DNA of 64,000 bases from assembly GCF_024713975.1 (NCBI RefSeq), contig NC_091110.1:1550001-1614000 (forward strand). The letters run 5' to 3'. A model generated the notes under the pieces. That model was not told the origin of the DNA. It saw only the letters and a list, made by a program, of their open reading frames with translations, and did no database searches. This DNA is from Paralichthys olivaceus. Its lineage: Eukaryota > Chordata > Actinopteri > Pleuronectiformes > Paralichthyidae. Shown here one piece after another: positions 23,825 through 36,175 of this stretch (its first letter is position 1; each line of letters opens with the position of its first letter). Made by a program: the position numbers and the translations under genes.

Positions 23825-25705
23825 ACAGAGTTCCCATTCCATTTATTAGATATGTTTTATAAATAGACACACTCAGTCACATACGTTGAAAGTATAAAAA
23901 AATACAAGATTGTAGGATTTTCTCGACATGTGAGGTCTCTTCTTCGTTGCCTTTGATACGTTTCTTTTGATTTGAACAACTAACAAAAATGTAAAATTCA
24001 TTTGATTTTACATACACAGCATAGTAGTTTTCACTTTCACAAGTCCATTTGTCAAGCAAGTTACTATCACCAGTATCATGTTAAATGAGATCAGAGCATA
24101 GAAAACAGAATCACATGCAGTCAGCTAATTTTCACTGAATCTGTACAGCACATCCTGTCAGCCAAAAACTAATTCTCAAATATATACTGTATGTGCTTCT
24201 TAAAGTTTCATTATACTTTGTTTTGAAAACTGTAAGCAATGCCGATTTAACAATGAAAAAGGTTTAAATGGGGAAACATGATGACAACTGTGAGAATACA
24301 GCTTATTCATTTTCAATGAGGACTGATTGACTAATGCTCCTGCACATCTTCCAGATGGGTCATTTGTTAAATTAGGTCAGTTTTGAGAAGTTTGAATATT
24401 TCAAACATATAGTATGTTCCAGCTAGACTGTTGATTTTCAGTCACTCAGCTGTAAGTCACATATCATCATCTGTATGCTGTCAGGAAATATGGGATTTAG
24501 GATGCTACAAAATTGAAATCAAGAAATGTAAAGTATACTAAGAACCAGGCAACGTGGCTAAGTTGCATTGATACATTTTCTCTAAAACTTCTGCAATCAC
24601 TGAGCAATCTAATGGTTGTTATGTTCTTAATCAAAAATGGGCAGCATAAATCACACATAATAAATCTAGTGCAGCACAAATACACAACAAATGTCATCTT
24701 CAAGCATTTACATACCATATAGCTACTGTGCCAAATCCGGCTCACCTTGTTCTAAGGACAATATCCTGCTCCAAATTCATGTATTTTAATTTGCAAACAT
24801 ATTGAAAAATACAACTTCAGTGTTCTAGGAAATTGCATGATTTTTGGTATGATACCAAGTTTTCTTTTTGTAATAGATAACTCTTACTATTCACAGTGTT
24901 GAAAACTAAACAGTACAGGCCGACACGTTCTGTGTGACTGGTAACTGGCACCATTTTATATCTATTGTGGAGGTTGCTGTCAAGTTCAGCACTGCTCCAG
25001 ATTCTGCTTTGCAGAATTACAAAACTACAGAAATTCATCTCCAAAGTATGCCATAAGACTCAGTAGGGAAGAAAATGTCAACTCTCCATATAGTATTCTT
25101 ACCCAAGCAACGATTATAGATGTTTGAAGTAGTCTCTTTTCCATGTTCATCATTTTCTTATGATGAGGATTTCAGTTGCAATCAAAGGTTCCAACATTTT
25201 ATCTGAATATAATATAATATAATATAATTTAATATCATATAATATCATATAAAAGATCTTGTACAGGAATGTGGTACTAACTCAAATAGCATCTTTGCAT
25301 AGAAAGTACTTATGTAACTAAGAAAATAATGTTCTTTTTTTTCTGAATGGCATATCATTGAAATATAGATATGTAAAGACATTGACTGTCATTAAAAGAG
25401 ACTAAGCTACGAAGAACATATAGTAGTTGGTAATAATAATAATAAAAATAATCAAAACCAAAATTGTTTTTATCCCTCCAAAGGAAATGTGTTGTAACAG
25501 TACATGACCTGTAAAAAGATGAAATAAGTTGTGTGTACTGTACTCATTCTCCACTTGACAGGAATTATTCTGATAAAGACTAATACTAATACTAATTTTC
25601 ATAACAAAATATTTGTCTACAAATGTTTATAATTAATTGATATCTAAATATGTGTAACAATATATATGTATTTCTATACATATATATTTACAACCAAAGG
25701 TATAC
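23825..25705 (-). terminator. ajm1: Probable ajm1 3' UTR
   Basis: This is 1.9 kb of repeat-poor, AT-rich sequence directly downstream of the ajm1 stop codon on the minus strand. An AATAAA (TTTATT at 23842-23847 on the + strand) followed by GT-rich sequence could be the poly(A) signal. Absence of mobile elements contrasts with the repeats just beyond 23,660. The extent is inferred. Confidence 0.4.
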
Positions 25706-28700
25706 TTAAATAATGTCATCAAGGAGATGCGGGGCGCCTACCCAGTCCAATGTCCTGGGCTCAGAGGCAGCCATAATCATGCACATAAACTGTTTACCAG
25801 TCCTTTTGTCAATGGGATAAATAGTAGTGGGTGTGAACCTTCTGTTACTTTCCACAAACTCACAGAGCTGTTGATACACCTGTGGGTATTCATGACGTAG
25901 AAAGACCCCTCGAATTCTTAACTCTCGCTGTATATTGATAAAACAGATTTCCCTGGCCTTTCTGCCTTCCTCTCCGTCTTTGTCAATATCTGCTGTTCCT
26001 GGGGGTGGAGTCAGTATGAGTGTTTCCATGTCACTTTCTTTCTTGTGAACCTTTCGCTCAGGGCTAAAAGAAGCCAGAGCAACCTTTGCATATTTTCTGA
26101 CAGTTGGAGCATGGTTCCTTGGTGATGGCCCATCAGCCAATTGGTCACCAACAGCTATTGATACATTCAAGATGAAGCATTCATTTGGGTCATACTCTTT
26201 ACCAGCTTGCTGCAGCTCCTTACAGTACTCCCCTAGGTTGTCCTTAAAGCTATCAAGCTCTCGAAGGGACAGATATGTAGGGGACATAAGTAGAGTATCC
26301 AGGCCATACTGCAGGAAATTACTAGATGATGCCGGGTTCGGAAAGCCAAGGAAGAGAACCCCTCTACCTCGAGAAAGGTAGCCAACTTTGGCAATCCGGG
26401 AGAAGGCTTTGTGGACTTCAACAGTTTCACGGCAGTGTTTGATGATGTGACGGCATGTGCTTCCAATTCTTCCATACAGGCAGCTTTCTTTATGAATGTC
26501 CCAGTCCTCTCTGCGACAGTTTCGAGAGCAGTAGTAGGTATAGCAGCTGTGGCAGGATTTAAAATACAAGCAAGCATTGAAGAGGGTTTCTGTCCTCCGA
26601 CATCTGTTGTTTGAGCACATCATTGTATCATCCTCATCTGGGCTCTGATCTGGGGAGCACTCATCTGCACTCTTCATTGCATCACTGGCCCCATCCATCT
26701 CCTGAAAATGATCAGGATTTATTCTTATTGAGGTTGGCTGCTTGTCAAGAGGAGCTGGTTCCTCTGTACCTGCCTTTGAACCTTTTCTGGACAGAGATAC
26801 TGCTTCTTCCTCATCAATTAACTTTTTAAGTTGATCCAAAATGTCCTCGCTTGCCCTTCTACTAGGTGGCTTGTAATCAGTCACAAGATCTGCCAGAAGT
26901 TCATCAAGTTGTTCTAGGCTTTGCTGTAGTGAGGCATTGTCATGTGTCTTCTCTTTGGTTGAGCTTTCAAAGTCACAGTGAGACAGTTCTGGACCCTTGG
27001 TGCTTCTGGAGTCAAGAATGTCCCAACTAGCGGACCTACCTTCAGCCTTATTAAGGTTCCCTGTGCGAATGTCATTATCAGTGATGGTTATTTCTGGAGT
27101 GACAAACCAGAGTTTACTGGTACTGCTCTTTGAAATCTCTGTTGGGCTTTTGTCAACAAGTGAGTTATCAGACATTGATAAGGCTGCATAGCGTCTAGGT
27201 GAACTGGAGAGATTAACTACCACTGGTTGAGGTTTGTCACCTGTGGCTTCTGCAGGCTTCCTGGAGTCAAGAAGATCATCATAGCTCTGACCCCGCTGCA
27301 CAGGAAGAGGTTGTTCTTTCTCTACATGATAGTTAAGAATATTATCCCAGGACCTTGAGTAAGATTTAGAATCGGTGCCAATTCTTTGAGTTTCTATACA
27401 TGGGTTGGTATACCAAGGAGTTAACACAGGCTCTTGCCGAACTCTGGTTGGAGTCACTTGAGATATGTAAGAGGCAGGATTGGTGGAATAACCAGATGCA
27501 TCTGAACCATACCAATCATCAGTTTGAGACTGGATAACTCTAGCATGTCTTCGGCCCTCTGTATAATATGCCCTTGCTGGGATATGGTGCTCAGGTGGCA
27601 TTGCATACATGTCACTGGAATAATAAAACCTTGGTGGAGCAGTCTGGATTTGATAAGACCTTGGATCATCCCCGTAAAATATTCTAGTTGGAGGTGTCTG
27701 TATGATGTACGGCCCTGGTTCATTTGCTGTATAGGGTTTGGGATATCGTGTCTTCACAGAGTATGGATAGGACTCCATCTCAGGATAATATGGTCTTGTA
27801 GCTACAGCATGCAAAGTTCGAGTCCTTGGATCTTGCACATATTGCACTTTTGGGGTATATGTTTGTCCTGGTGTGTAACGTTCGTCATGGAAGTAAGAAC
27901 TTGGTTGAGGAGGAACAGTAGTAACATATCTCCCTGGGTTGTCTGCATAAAAGAACTTGGTTGGCACATTAGGACTGGAATGAGCTCTTCTTTCCCTTCC
28001 ATAGTAATCACTTGATGAGGGCATTCTTTGTGAGTGAATGTCCATGGGTTGTAAGTAACTATTTGGCAAGCTGCGGGAATATGGATAGGTTTGCTTCTCT
28101 GTACCTAATGAGTCAGTGGGAGTTGGTGTTCTAGAATAGGAGAAATGGCGGGGTACAGTGAGACTCCTACTCGCCCCACTGTTGTGCCTCTGCCATAGTA
28201 TGTCCACTTGAGATGTACACTGTTTCGGTCCTGAATGATGTAATGCTGCGTCATCAGGTTTGATGTCCACCCGGCACCTGACATGAGGACTAGTTGCTGG
28301 TTTATCTAGGACTTCATCCTCAGAATTATCAGCAGCAAAGTGAGGTGAATATCTACTGCTGTCACCCATTTGAGGCTGTAACTTAATGGGATGTACTTCA
28401 TGCATATGGGCCCTACTTGCAGCATATGATGATTCCCTACGTGGGGATACTTCTGGTCTCCAGCGAGAGTCTCTTGCAGATCTTTGGGATTCTCTACCCT
28501 TTCTCCCTGAAGATGAGCACCCTTCAAAAGACATAGGAGTGAGACTGGTCTGGACCCGGGGGGCACTTTTTGACCTTGTCCTTCTTTTTTGTTCAGGGAC
28601 AACTAACTCACTGGCTATATCAGCCGCCATTGGTTGAGAAGTTAACCTATGGCTAAAAATGTCTGGAGCAGAAAAGCGGTATCTCTGTTGCTGGCCTAAA

Positions 28701-28969
28701 GCATTCCAGGCAACATCTTGATTGGCTGCATGCTTATCAGCCTTCCTGTATGGGGACTCCATTGAATATTTGTTTGATTTTGGGAAATCCAATGACTTAC
28801 AGTCAAAGGTATGGCAGTGCCTTTTATTGATGTTACCCTTACTGTCCTCCAGTGTGCTGAAATCTATAGCATCACATTGTAAGGACTCGAAGTGTGAAGA
28901 AATGGGAATCACTTTTATATCTCGATGCACAGTTGATAGCAGTATGTCAGGTGGGTCTGTGCGTGTCAT
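25706..28969 (-). CDS. ajm1: Apical junction component 1 homologue, single coding exon
   Basis: AJM1 (C9orf172 in human) is a large, mostly disordered protein of epithelial apical junctions; its biochemical role is poorly known. This frame is 1087 aa against roughly 976 in human and is uninterrupted. The N-terminus MTRTDPPDILLSTV is the conserved family start, and an in-frame TAG lies six codons upstream of the ATG at 28969. A Ser/Arg/Pro-rich region covers about 1-330. A Tyr-Pro-rich region with degenerate repeats (FYxDxPxxY) covers about 335-510. A helical segment (LEQLDELLADLV) lies near 690. A Cys/His cluster from Cys785 (CSNNRCRR...C..C..C...YYC...C....W..H...C) resembles a MYND-like zinc finger and is followed by a conserved globular C-terminal domain. 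The single coding exon matches the mammalian gene structure as I recall it. Identity is from family recognition, not a search. Confidence 0.9.
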   Translation of the reverse strand: MTRTDPPDILLSTVHRDIKVIPISSHFESLQCDAIDFSTLEDSKGNINKRHCHTFDCKSLDFPKSNKYSMESPYRKADKHAANQDVAWNALGQQQRYRFSAPDIFSHRLTSQPMAADIASELVVPEQKRRTRSKSAPRVQTSLTPMSFEGCSSSGRKGRESQRSARDSRWRPEVSPRRESSYAASRAHMHEVHPIKLQPQMGDSSRYSPHFAADNSEDEVLDKPATSPHVRCRVDIKPDDAALHHSGPKQCTSQVDILWQRHNSGASRSLTVPRHFSYSRTPTPTDSLGTEKQTYPYSRSLPNSYLQPMDIHSQRMPSSSDYYGRERRAHSSPNVPTKFFYADNPGRYVTTVPPQPSSYFHDERYTPGQTYTPKVQYVQDPRTRTLHAVATRPYYPEMESYPYSVKTRYPKPYTANEPGPYIIQTPPTRIFYGDDPRSYQIQTAPPRFYYSSDMYAMPPEHHIPARAYYTEGRRHARVIQSQTDDWYGSDASGYSTNPASYISQVTPTRVRQEPVLTPWYTNPCIETQRIGTDSKSYSRSWDNILNYHVEKEQPLPVQRGQSYDDLLDSRKPAEATGDKPQPVVVNLSSSPRRYAALSMSDNSLVDKSPTEISKSSTSKLWFVTPEITITDNDIRTGNLNKAEGRSASWDILDSRSTKGPELSHCDFESSTKEKTHDNASLQQSLEQLDELLADLVTDYKPPSRRASEDILDQLKKLIDEEEAVSLSRKGSKAGTEEPAPLDKQPTSIRINPDHFQEMDGASDAMKSADECSPDQSPDEDDTMMCSNNRCRRTETLFNACLYFKSCHSCYTYYCSRNCRREDWDIHKESCLYGRIGSTCRHIIKHCRETVEVHKAFSRIAKVGYLSRGRGVLFLGFPNPASSSNFLQYGLDTLLMSPTYLSLRELDSFKDNLGEYCKELQQAGKEYDPNECFILNVSIAVGDQLADGPSPRNHAPTVRKYAKVALASFSPERKVHKKESDMETLILTPPPGTADIDKDGEEGRKAREICFINIQRELRIRGVFLRHEYPQVYQQLCEFVESNRRFTPTTIYPIDKRTGKQFMCMIMAASEPRTLDWVGAPHLLDDII

Positions 28970-29023
28970 CTTAAAGGGAATCCTCTAGTTATCTCCATCA
29001 AGTTGCTGTAATGTTGATTTCAC
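28970..29023 (-). other. ajm1: ajm1 5' UTR with upstream splice acceptor
   Basis: On the minus strand, tttgttttctctccag (AG at 29025-29024) is a strong acceptor. It leaves 54 bases of leader before the start codon, so at least one untranslated exon should lie further right. The CpG-richer patch at about 40.3 kb has a matching donor. Confidence 0.5.
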
Positions 29024-29372
29024 CTGGAGAGAAAACAAAGAATTTCTGTCAGTAACATTTGTGCAGACAATAAAAAAGTACTACACCAACTATGAAATAT
29101 TAAACAAAATTGACAATATGTTCAAAAAGATTACATCATATAAATATTGCAAATTTAAGCTTTCAAGATGAGACATTTGAGGAGATTTGTCCATAGTAGT
29201 TAATTTTGGTGTTTTAATTCAGATGGTGAAGAAGGGGTGGAAAGCATTTTTTTCATTGTCCCAGTGGCTTACCATCCCTAAATTATGCTGCTATAGGCAT
29301 AGACTGCTGGGGGAACTCCACTTCTCTCATATGACTTACTTTGTGTTTCCCTATAATGTTTTGTTTGCCATG

Positions 29373-29418
<46 letters not shown>

Positions 29419-30585
29419 TAAAATGACCCTCAGCAAGAGTGTCAGTGGCTATCAAAATTGGAGAGATGTATGTATATAAGAGTCTATACAGAAGACAATG
29501 ACAGACAGATATGAAGGGAGCCCCAATGACAATTGTAATGATAGCAGTGGTATTGCCAGCAATGAATAAGCATATTGTATAGTGTATAGCTAAGCAATGT
29601 AGTTGTATATCATAATCCAGGATCAGATGCCACCACAATCCACAATCAAAATCTCGATCCACAATGTGGCCACAGCTGCGACCTTGTATTTGCAATGATA
29701 AAGCACAAATACTCCACGGGAGAAGTCAAGTCAGTAACATGTAGTTCTGAGACATTAATGTGATGAAGAGGGAGAAGAGGAAAGAGAGCTATCATCTTGA
29801 CAAGACTACAATCAAGCACCGAAAAACACTTCTGAAGGGAAATATATCTCTTTCGTTAGAAATGGGAGCTCTGTGATCTATTTTCACTTAAAATTGAACA
29901 AAGCATTCAGAGCTTCTTCAAAAAAAATTGATAATATTCCTGGGACTACTAAGGGTATTGAAAGAATTGAAACTATTCTGAGATCCATCTTATATTTGTC
30001 ACTTCAAGTTTAGAATAAATTATTATTTGGACTTTCTGCTTTCATCAATTGTGGCAGCAGCATCAAAAGTATGACCCCCTATAAATACGAGTCTAAATTT
30101 GTATTACAGCAGCCAACACTGGTTATTATAACAACATGTAATACAGTGGATGTATTATTTAGTTTGAAACCTAGTGCTGGAGTGCTTTAAATTTGATATG
30201 TATAAATATTGATAAAAAATATTTCAAACTACTAATTACAGAACACCCACCACTGACCCATGGCACAGCGGGTGGGCTATAGCAGTGTTAATGTACAAAT
30301 AAGCTTTGCATGTCAGCAACATGTACATTTTTATCTGTAACTATAATTATTACATAAAAATGTGCTCAGTAGAGGATGCCACTGAGGTGTATTTGACCCA
30401 GAGAGGTCAATGATCTGCTGCTTCAGAAAACACATGTAAATAGACAAAACACAAGCCAATGAAAAATATTTTCAATAATTTGACAAAATATGTGCTGAAA
30501 ATACATGGCATAAAAAGACATGCAACATGAATATTCCATAAGACAGTCAATTAAATGAGGGAAAACCATAATCTATATTTATTGT
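29024..30585. other. Gene-free stretch, probably ajm1 intron or intergenic
   Basis: It contains a (TC)n microsatellite at 29,376-29,405. A stretch at 29,690-29,800 shares wording with 9,000-9,060. Nothing else is recognised. Confidence 0.4.
29376..29405. repeat. (TC)n microsatellite
   Basis: Uninterrupted tc dinucleotides grade into tatc units at 29,405-29,417. Confidence 0.95.
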
Positions 30586-30827
30586 AGATGGTAAATGGAC
30601 TGTATTTATATAGTAATTTCTCTATGCTTTGCAGTACAAGTCCCATTCACCCATTTATGCACACATACATGGCTTCATGCAGCATTTTTTCTTTGACACA
30701 CCATCCATACAATGCCTCAGACTCATGGGCAATTATGGATTCAGTATCTTATCCAAGGGCACTTTGTCAAACAAACCTCTGGTAAGTGGAAGACCCGCTC
30801 TGCTTCCCGAGCCTTAGCCACCCAGAG
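30586..30827 (-). mobile_element. tRNA-derived SINE, reverse orientation, decayed
   Basis: Read on the minus strand it runs from 'gggtggctaaggctcggg' with 'gcagagcgggtc' (A-box region), through 'cccttggataagatactga', to 'tatataaatacagtccat'. This is the same order as the other SINE copies. Confidence 0.6.
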
Positions 30828-31873
30828 CATCTCCACTTTCTCCCACAACCTACGAAATTAAGCCAAAATAGCCCAGTTACAAATGCTGTCTCTGCTGTGG
30901 TGATATAGAGATGGAGCTGCGGTACTGAGATACTACTGATACACATGCTTGACCACTTGAGTTTCTATAATCTGCCTATGATGTTTAAGAGCATCCAAAT
31001 TTAAGAGCATCCAAATATAACAACAAAACTTACTAGAAAATAAGCGCTTATACTTACGTCATAACAATTAGCTAAGATGACAAAAAAAACACTTATTTGA
31101 GAAAGATGTTTTTGATGTATTTGACTTTCTAGTTTCAGTCTTTGATCCGCTAACGATGTGGGGTTTATAACCTATACTACAGTATATGGTAAAAAAAAAA
31201 GAAGACATTTTGTAGGATGGCTGGAGATAGAAGATGTAGTTGGGTACTTGAAGTGAGTGTTACTCTAGCTTCACATTCTGGTCTACTGGCAATTTAGATG
31301 GTGTTCATGTGACACCAATGACAGACTTAAATCAGTAACACATACAGTACACATACAGTATAAGAGCTGATTAATGCATCAATTTCGTATCTTCTTTCAA
31401 AGATAGTGAATGACTATACAGGGTAAGGGATGCAACTACTCCAGTGGAAGTGTAGCAGTGTTACTTATGGTCACTGAGCATAGTGAGCACTGGCTTTTGT
31501 GGTGCATTGAGGGTGTTTTCTATGAAGCTCAACTCTGCACTGCAACACTGCACTGTTGGCACTGAACACCCTGGAAAATCCATTCATCCTATCCAGAACC
31601 CTCCCCCAACATCCACATTCACACTGACTCACCATTACTATAATATACTACTAAAATGCATGTGTCTGTCATATCTAAGGTTTTGTTGTCTTTACTGTCT
31701 CTTTTATTTTTATTCCATGTGGAATCCCCACATCACTAACCTAAAGCAGAAGGTAACCAGGCCATACTGAATTTTTTAAAGAGGGGAAATCTTTTTCAGC
31801 TGTATACTATATGTACTAGCTTGTACTATTGTATTGGAGCAAGGAATTGAGGAATTTCTGTATCTCTTTTCTT

Positions 31874-31990
31874 TGTTCGGTTTATTGGCGGGTGGCAACC
31901 GATGGCAAAATCTTCTTCTACATTTAGTTTAGTGATTTGGTGGCAACCAACATCAATGTGCATTACCGCCATCTACTGTGTTCTCCTCTT
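31874..31990 (+). repeat. Short dispersed repeat
   Basis: The sequence 'tttattggcgggtggcaacc' and a second 'tggtggcaacc', followed by 'attaccgccatctactg', has the look of a common fish repeat end. The family is unknown to me. Confidence 0.3.
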
Positions 31991-32482
31991 CAGCCCTAAT
32001 TGTTCTTGCTCTTCTCTCAACAGTGTGTGTTCCTCAAGGCAGGTACATTTTATTTATGAAGCACCTTTCGTACACAGATACATTAACCAAGATGCTGTAC
32101 AGGAAAGTCAAAGGACAAAACAACAGAGACAACATTTAAAGAAAAATAAAAGATTAAAAGGAGTAGAATAAGGGATAAAAAGATAAAGAGAGGTAAAAAT
32201 TAAATAAAATAGATACATTTGTATTTGGCTAAGATCAAGTGTGTGAAGAAGAGGAACAATATAGGATAATATTAGCCCATAGTAGGTTAATGCAAACACA
32301 CACACATGAAAAATATTTACATAATTTTGATCATTTGTAGTTCAGTTTTTATTTACAGTTAAATTTCAGAATATAAAATATGTAATATGTAATAAATAAT
32401 ATTAAAATGTAAGAACAGGAAGTCTTGTAAACAAAACATGCACAAAACAGGACAAATCCAAATAAGTGTGTTTTATATCTGG

Positions 32483-32816
32483 TGTCATGACTCCTTTAGA
32501 AGAGTATTTTGGATTTAGTTGTTCTGGTTTTATTATGGACTCCTTTGTTAATGGTCTTTTCCTGTGTCTCCCTGTGTTTATGTGTTGGGATTTATGTTTT
32601 CTCCCAGAGTTCTGTTTCCTGTTTTATTTTGTAGTTTCAGCTCCTTGTGTGTTTTCACCTCTACTTCCTGTATGTGTCCCGTTTCCCTTTTGAGTTTAAC
32701 TGGATATTTGGATTTTGTTTGTTCTCTCTAAAGAACCCTGCCTGAATTAAAAGACATTTTCTGCTAAACCTATAGTTCTGCTTTTTTGGGTCCTCCTGCT
32801 TTAACTGAACATGACA
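32483..32816 (+). mobile_element. Solo LTR, 334 bp, family member 2
   Basis: It runs TGTCATGACT...GAACATGACA. The 5-bp direct repeat TCTGG flanks it exactly (32478-32482 and 32817-32821). Long stretches match the element at 55,014-55,562, for example 'gttttctccc.gagttctg', 'tcctgttttattttgtagtt' and 'aaagaaccctgcct'. It is shorter than that copy because of an internal deletion. Confidence 0.75.
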
Positions 32817-32821
32817 TCTGG

Positions 32822-35149
32822 TTATTTCTCTGCTATTTACATGCATGAAGGCACTAACTACAAAATTACAATCAATGATATTTCGTTTTTGAAAAAACAA
32901 CAATGAGGTGTATGCTTTACCTTGATCTTCAACATTATTGAAAAATATATCAAATCTGAAAAACTAAAACTAAATTGTTGCCACGTCATCATCACACATG
33001 ATTACACTAATTTAATAAATATTTATTAGGTGCTCAATTTATTCATTACAACTCTGCTGTTGTACAGTTTAAATGAAGCTTCACAAAGGCAGCAACTTAA
33101 ATCAGGTGAAATAAATCTCATTTTTTAAGATTAATCAATCAACACAAACTAAGCATTGTTTGATAAACACATTCTTTTTATTCGATACACTGCTTTCATT
33201 TTAAAGGATGTGTGACCTCCATATATGTAAGTGCGTGTATGGTTCACTCAAAATGTTTCAGTCTCTCAATTGTTAGTACTGACTGGATTTTTGAAACCAT
33301 GCAAAGAATTATAGATATTACTTCAACTCCCATATTTTATAATTCAAGAGCTTGTGATCAAATGCTTATGACTGTTGTATTATTTGCTTGGATTTAGATT
33401 ACCCTTCACCTTTTCTTAGATAAGAAAAATATTTACAGGGAGGTGTATTATATACTATGGTTTTTGAAAAATGTACCAAGACAGCACAATGCTTTTTATG
33501 TACCAACACTTGCAGGAGGACTGTAATGTATATATTTACATAATGTGTGCCAAAGAACCCTAAATAGCAAGGTCAGTTAGGAGCGTAAAAAAAAACAGAT
33601 GTTGTACATGTCTTCCACTATGTTGTTTGTACCAAAATTAGGTTACATGCCTCTCTGCTGCTCAAACTAAGTAACTGTACACTGTGGTCAAACAAAGGTA
33701 GTGATGCTTAGCATCAAGCTAAGAATGAGTAGCAAGCTCCATTATAATTCACTCAATGGGCTTTGCTTTTTTTGTGCTCTGTGACCCGTGGCACCGCAAA
33801 GAGAGGAAATTGTGTTATTATTCAGGTCCCTTCAGCAATAAACTAGTAGAGTGTGGGCTTTACTTAATTACTAGCCTTGAATCTTAACCATTCTTAGTCA
33901 GCCAAAGAAAAAGTAATTATTGTAATCATTTATAATATTCCCTGTTTTCAATATCCTATAAAATGAAAGCTGCCTAGCATTGTATTTTATTGTATTTTGC
34001 ACACTCAGAAATATTTTGAGGACAGCTCTGCAAATGTGGATGTATCCAAAGCCACAGATAGTGAGGAATGGATTTGTTTTGTTTTTTCTGACTGGCACAA
34101 TGATCAACTTGCCGACCATGTTCATCCCTAGACAAGTGCGACAGCCACATATCCAACCAGATGATCTTGCAATTGTATTTGAGCTGAGAAGAAAACGTTC
34201 CTATAGAGTCTGTGGTCATGGCTGAAGAGGATCAAAGAGGTGCCAAGACTCCTGAAAGCTGGTGGATGTTCTAAAAGTCTTAAACAGGAAAAAAGAGTCT
34301 GCTGAAAAACTCTCACAAACTGCCAGAGATAACTACCAGCACATGAGTAGGACTGATATATTTAGGTAGGTGTCAGTCATTGAAATATTAGAGAAACCTA
34401 TATGTTAGATAAGACAGTACCAACATCCAATGTATCAGTCTACACAGGGTTGCAGCACTAACCCAGTTTCACAGTATACTAGCTATACTATTGATCGTTA
34501 TCATATCATGTATTTGCTTGTCTTAAAAAAGTGACCAAACTGAATCTTTCCCTCCATTGACTTTCACATATACATGTGGAGAAAATGGCATAGAGAAGCA
34601 AGACTAATAATCTTCAAACTAAAACATGGGATCACTTTAAATATTCCAAAAACACAATTTTTCAAGTATGTGTCTGTTTATAAGTTAAGTCCCTTTATAA
34701 AACACCTTTGAAAAATAATCAGTAATCCTAAAAGACAATATCTAAATATCTTACACATTATCGATCCTGACTCTGCATTGTCTGTTTTTAGATAACCGAT
34801 GACTTACAGACACACACTGACCCTGATCTCACCACAATACAAAAACAAACTTTCCCAGCACAGGGGGCAAGTGAATTCTTCAGGAGAAGAAGAGAGAGGG
34901 TGTGTGCGTGAGGGAAAGAGAGAGAGACTAACTATCTTTCTTTATCTTCAGATGAGTGTGAAGGACCCCAAGATTGTGGCTGCCATCGCTCACTGCTGGA
35001 AGTGGGATGCTAAAGTGGAAATAGGCGTACCTCAAGTACAAACTGGTCACAGAAAGACACCTGGTGCTAAAGTGGCAAGAAGAAAAAGAAGGATGGAAAT
35101 GCCCTTCATTTTGATTGCTCCAATAAATGCCGCCACCTGCAAGCTGCAA
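32822..35149. other. Gene-free stretch
   Basis: AT-rich sequence with no recognisable coding, RNA or repeat structure that I can support. Confidence 0.4.
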
Positions 35150-35154
35150 TCACC

Positions 35155-35218
35155 AATAAAATGTAATTCGTTGAAATATTGTGATATAACTTTGAGGCTA
35201 TATCGCCCACCCCTAGTA
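35155..35218 (-). mobile_element. hAT-type element terminus
   Basis: On the minus strand the text 'taggggtgggcgatata' then 'gcctcaaagttatatcac' is a typical end of a teleost hAT-like MITE. I could not find the partner terminus, so only the end is called. Confidence 0.35.
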
Positions 35219-36175
35219 GAAAAAAATCTTTAAATGTGGATATTATTTGCTGAAAATGCTGACTAATGAAATGGCTAAGTGGAAATACAGACCTCAGGTG
35301 AGCCTCACACAAATGCATTTCCCAAGATATTACCATTCCCAAGAATCTTTCCATGTCTTTTTTGTACTCTGGAGTCTGCACGTTCTTGACTGCCTCCACC
35401 ATGGTCTATTTTCAGTCCATCTTTTGACGTAGAGTGTCCCAGATATTTAATTTCCTCCAGTATGTTTCAGCTTCTTGGCACTGTTCCAGAACTTCTTTCA
35501 GTCACTTGGTCCTAATGGCACCTCACACCAGCATGTCATCGAGGCATGTCTATACTAGAGTTAGGCAATTGAACAAACACTTAAATAAGACCATTGTTGG
35601 TTGTTTTTATGGTGCGATGGTTCAGGCAATTAGTTATTTTATTATGATAATATAATGGTCTGCCTCCTCGAGAACTAATTCAACTCTAGAAATAATTATC
35701 TTGGGAACTGCCACAAATGACATTATATATATTCAGTCAATCAGTCCATCCTGACCCTGCTCGCTCATTTCTCTCTCTCTCTCTCTCTTCTGCTCACACT
35801 GACACTCAGCTGATGTCTCCTACCCGCTACAGTTTAAACATTAAACTTTTTAGCTTCTCAGGGACCATACATCAATTTGTTTGTCTGCCACAAAATCAAC
35901 ACTAATCTCCACATAATGACATACTTCTCAGCCCCTTCCTCACTCAACTCACTCTCTTTTCCTTCATCCTTCTCTTCCGCTCACGCCAACTCACAAGCAC
36001 ACACACAAACAGTGTCATTGGCAGGGGTAGACTGGGACAATAATTCAGGCTGGGAATTTGACTCCTTTCCAGGCCACCCTTTTCACGCAAAGCACCAGGG
36101 GCCTCATTTATAACCATTGCGTACGCACAAAATGGGGCCTGAAACTTTTTGTACACCACTTCTCATGCAAACGTT

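Noticed and set aside
27524-28015. 163-codon + strand frame
   Set aside because: It is the antisense shadow of the ajm1 coding exon.
34799-35233. 144-codon open frame with a basic, coding-looking segment
   Set aside because: It overlaps a hAT-type terminus at its end, has simple-sequence starts, no splice partners and no family I recognise.
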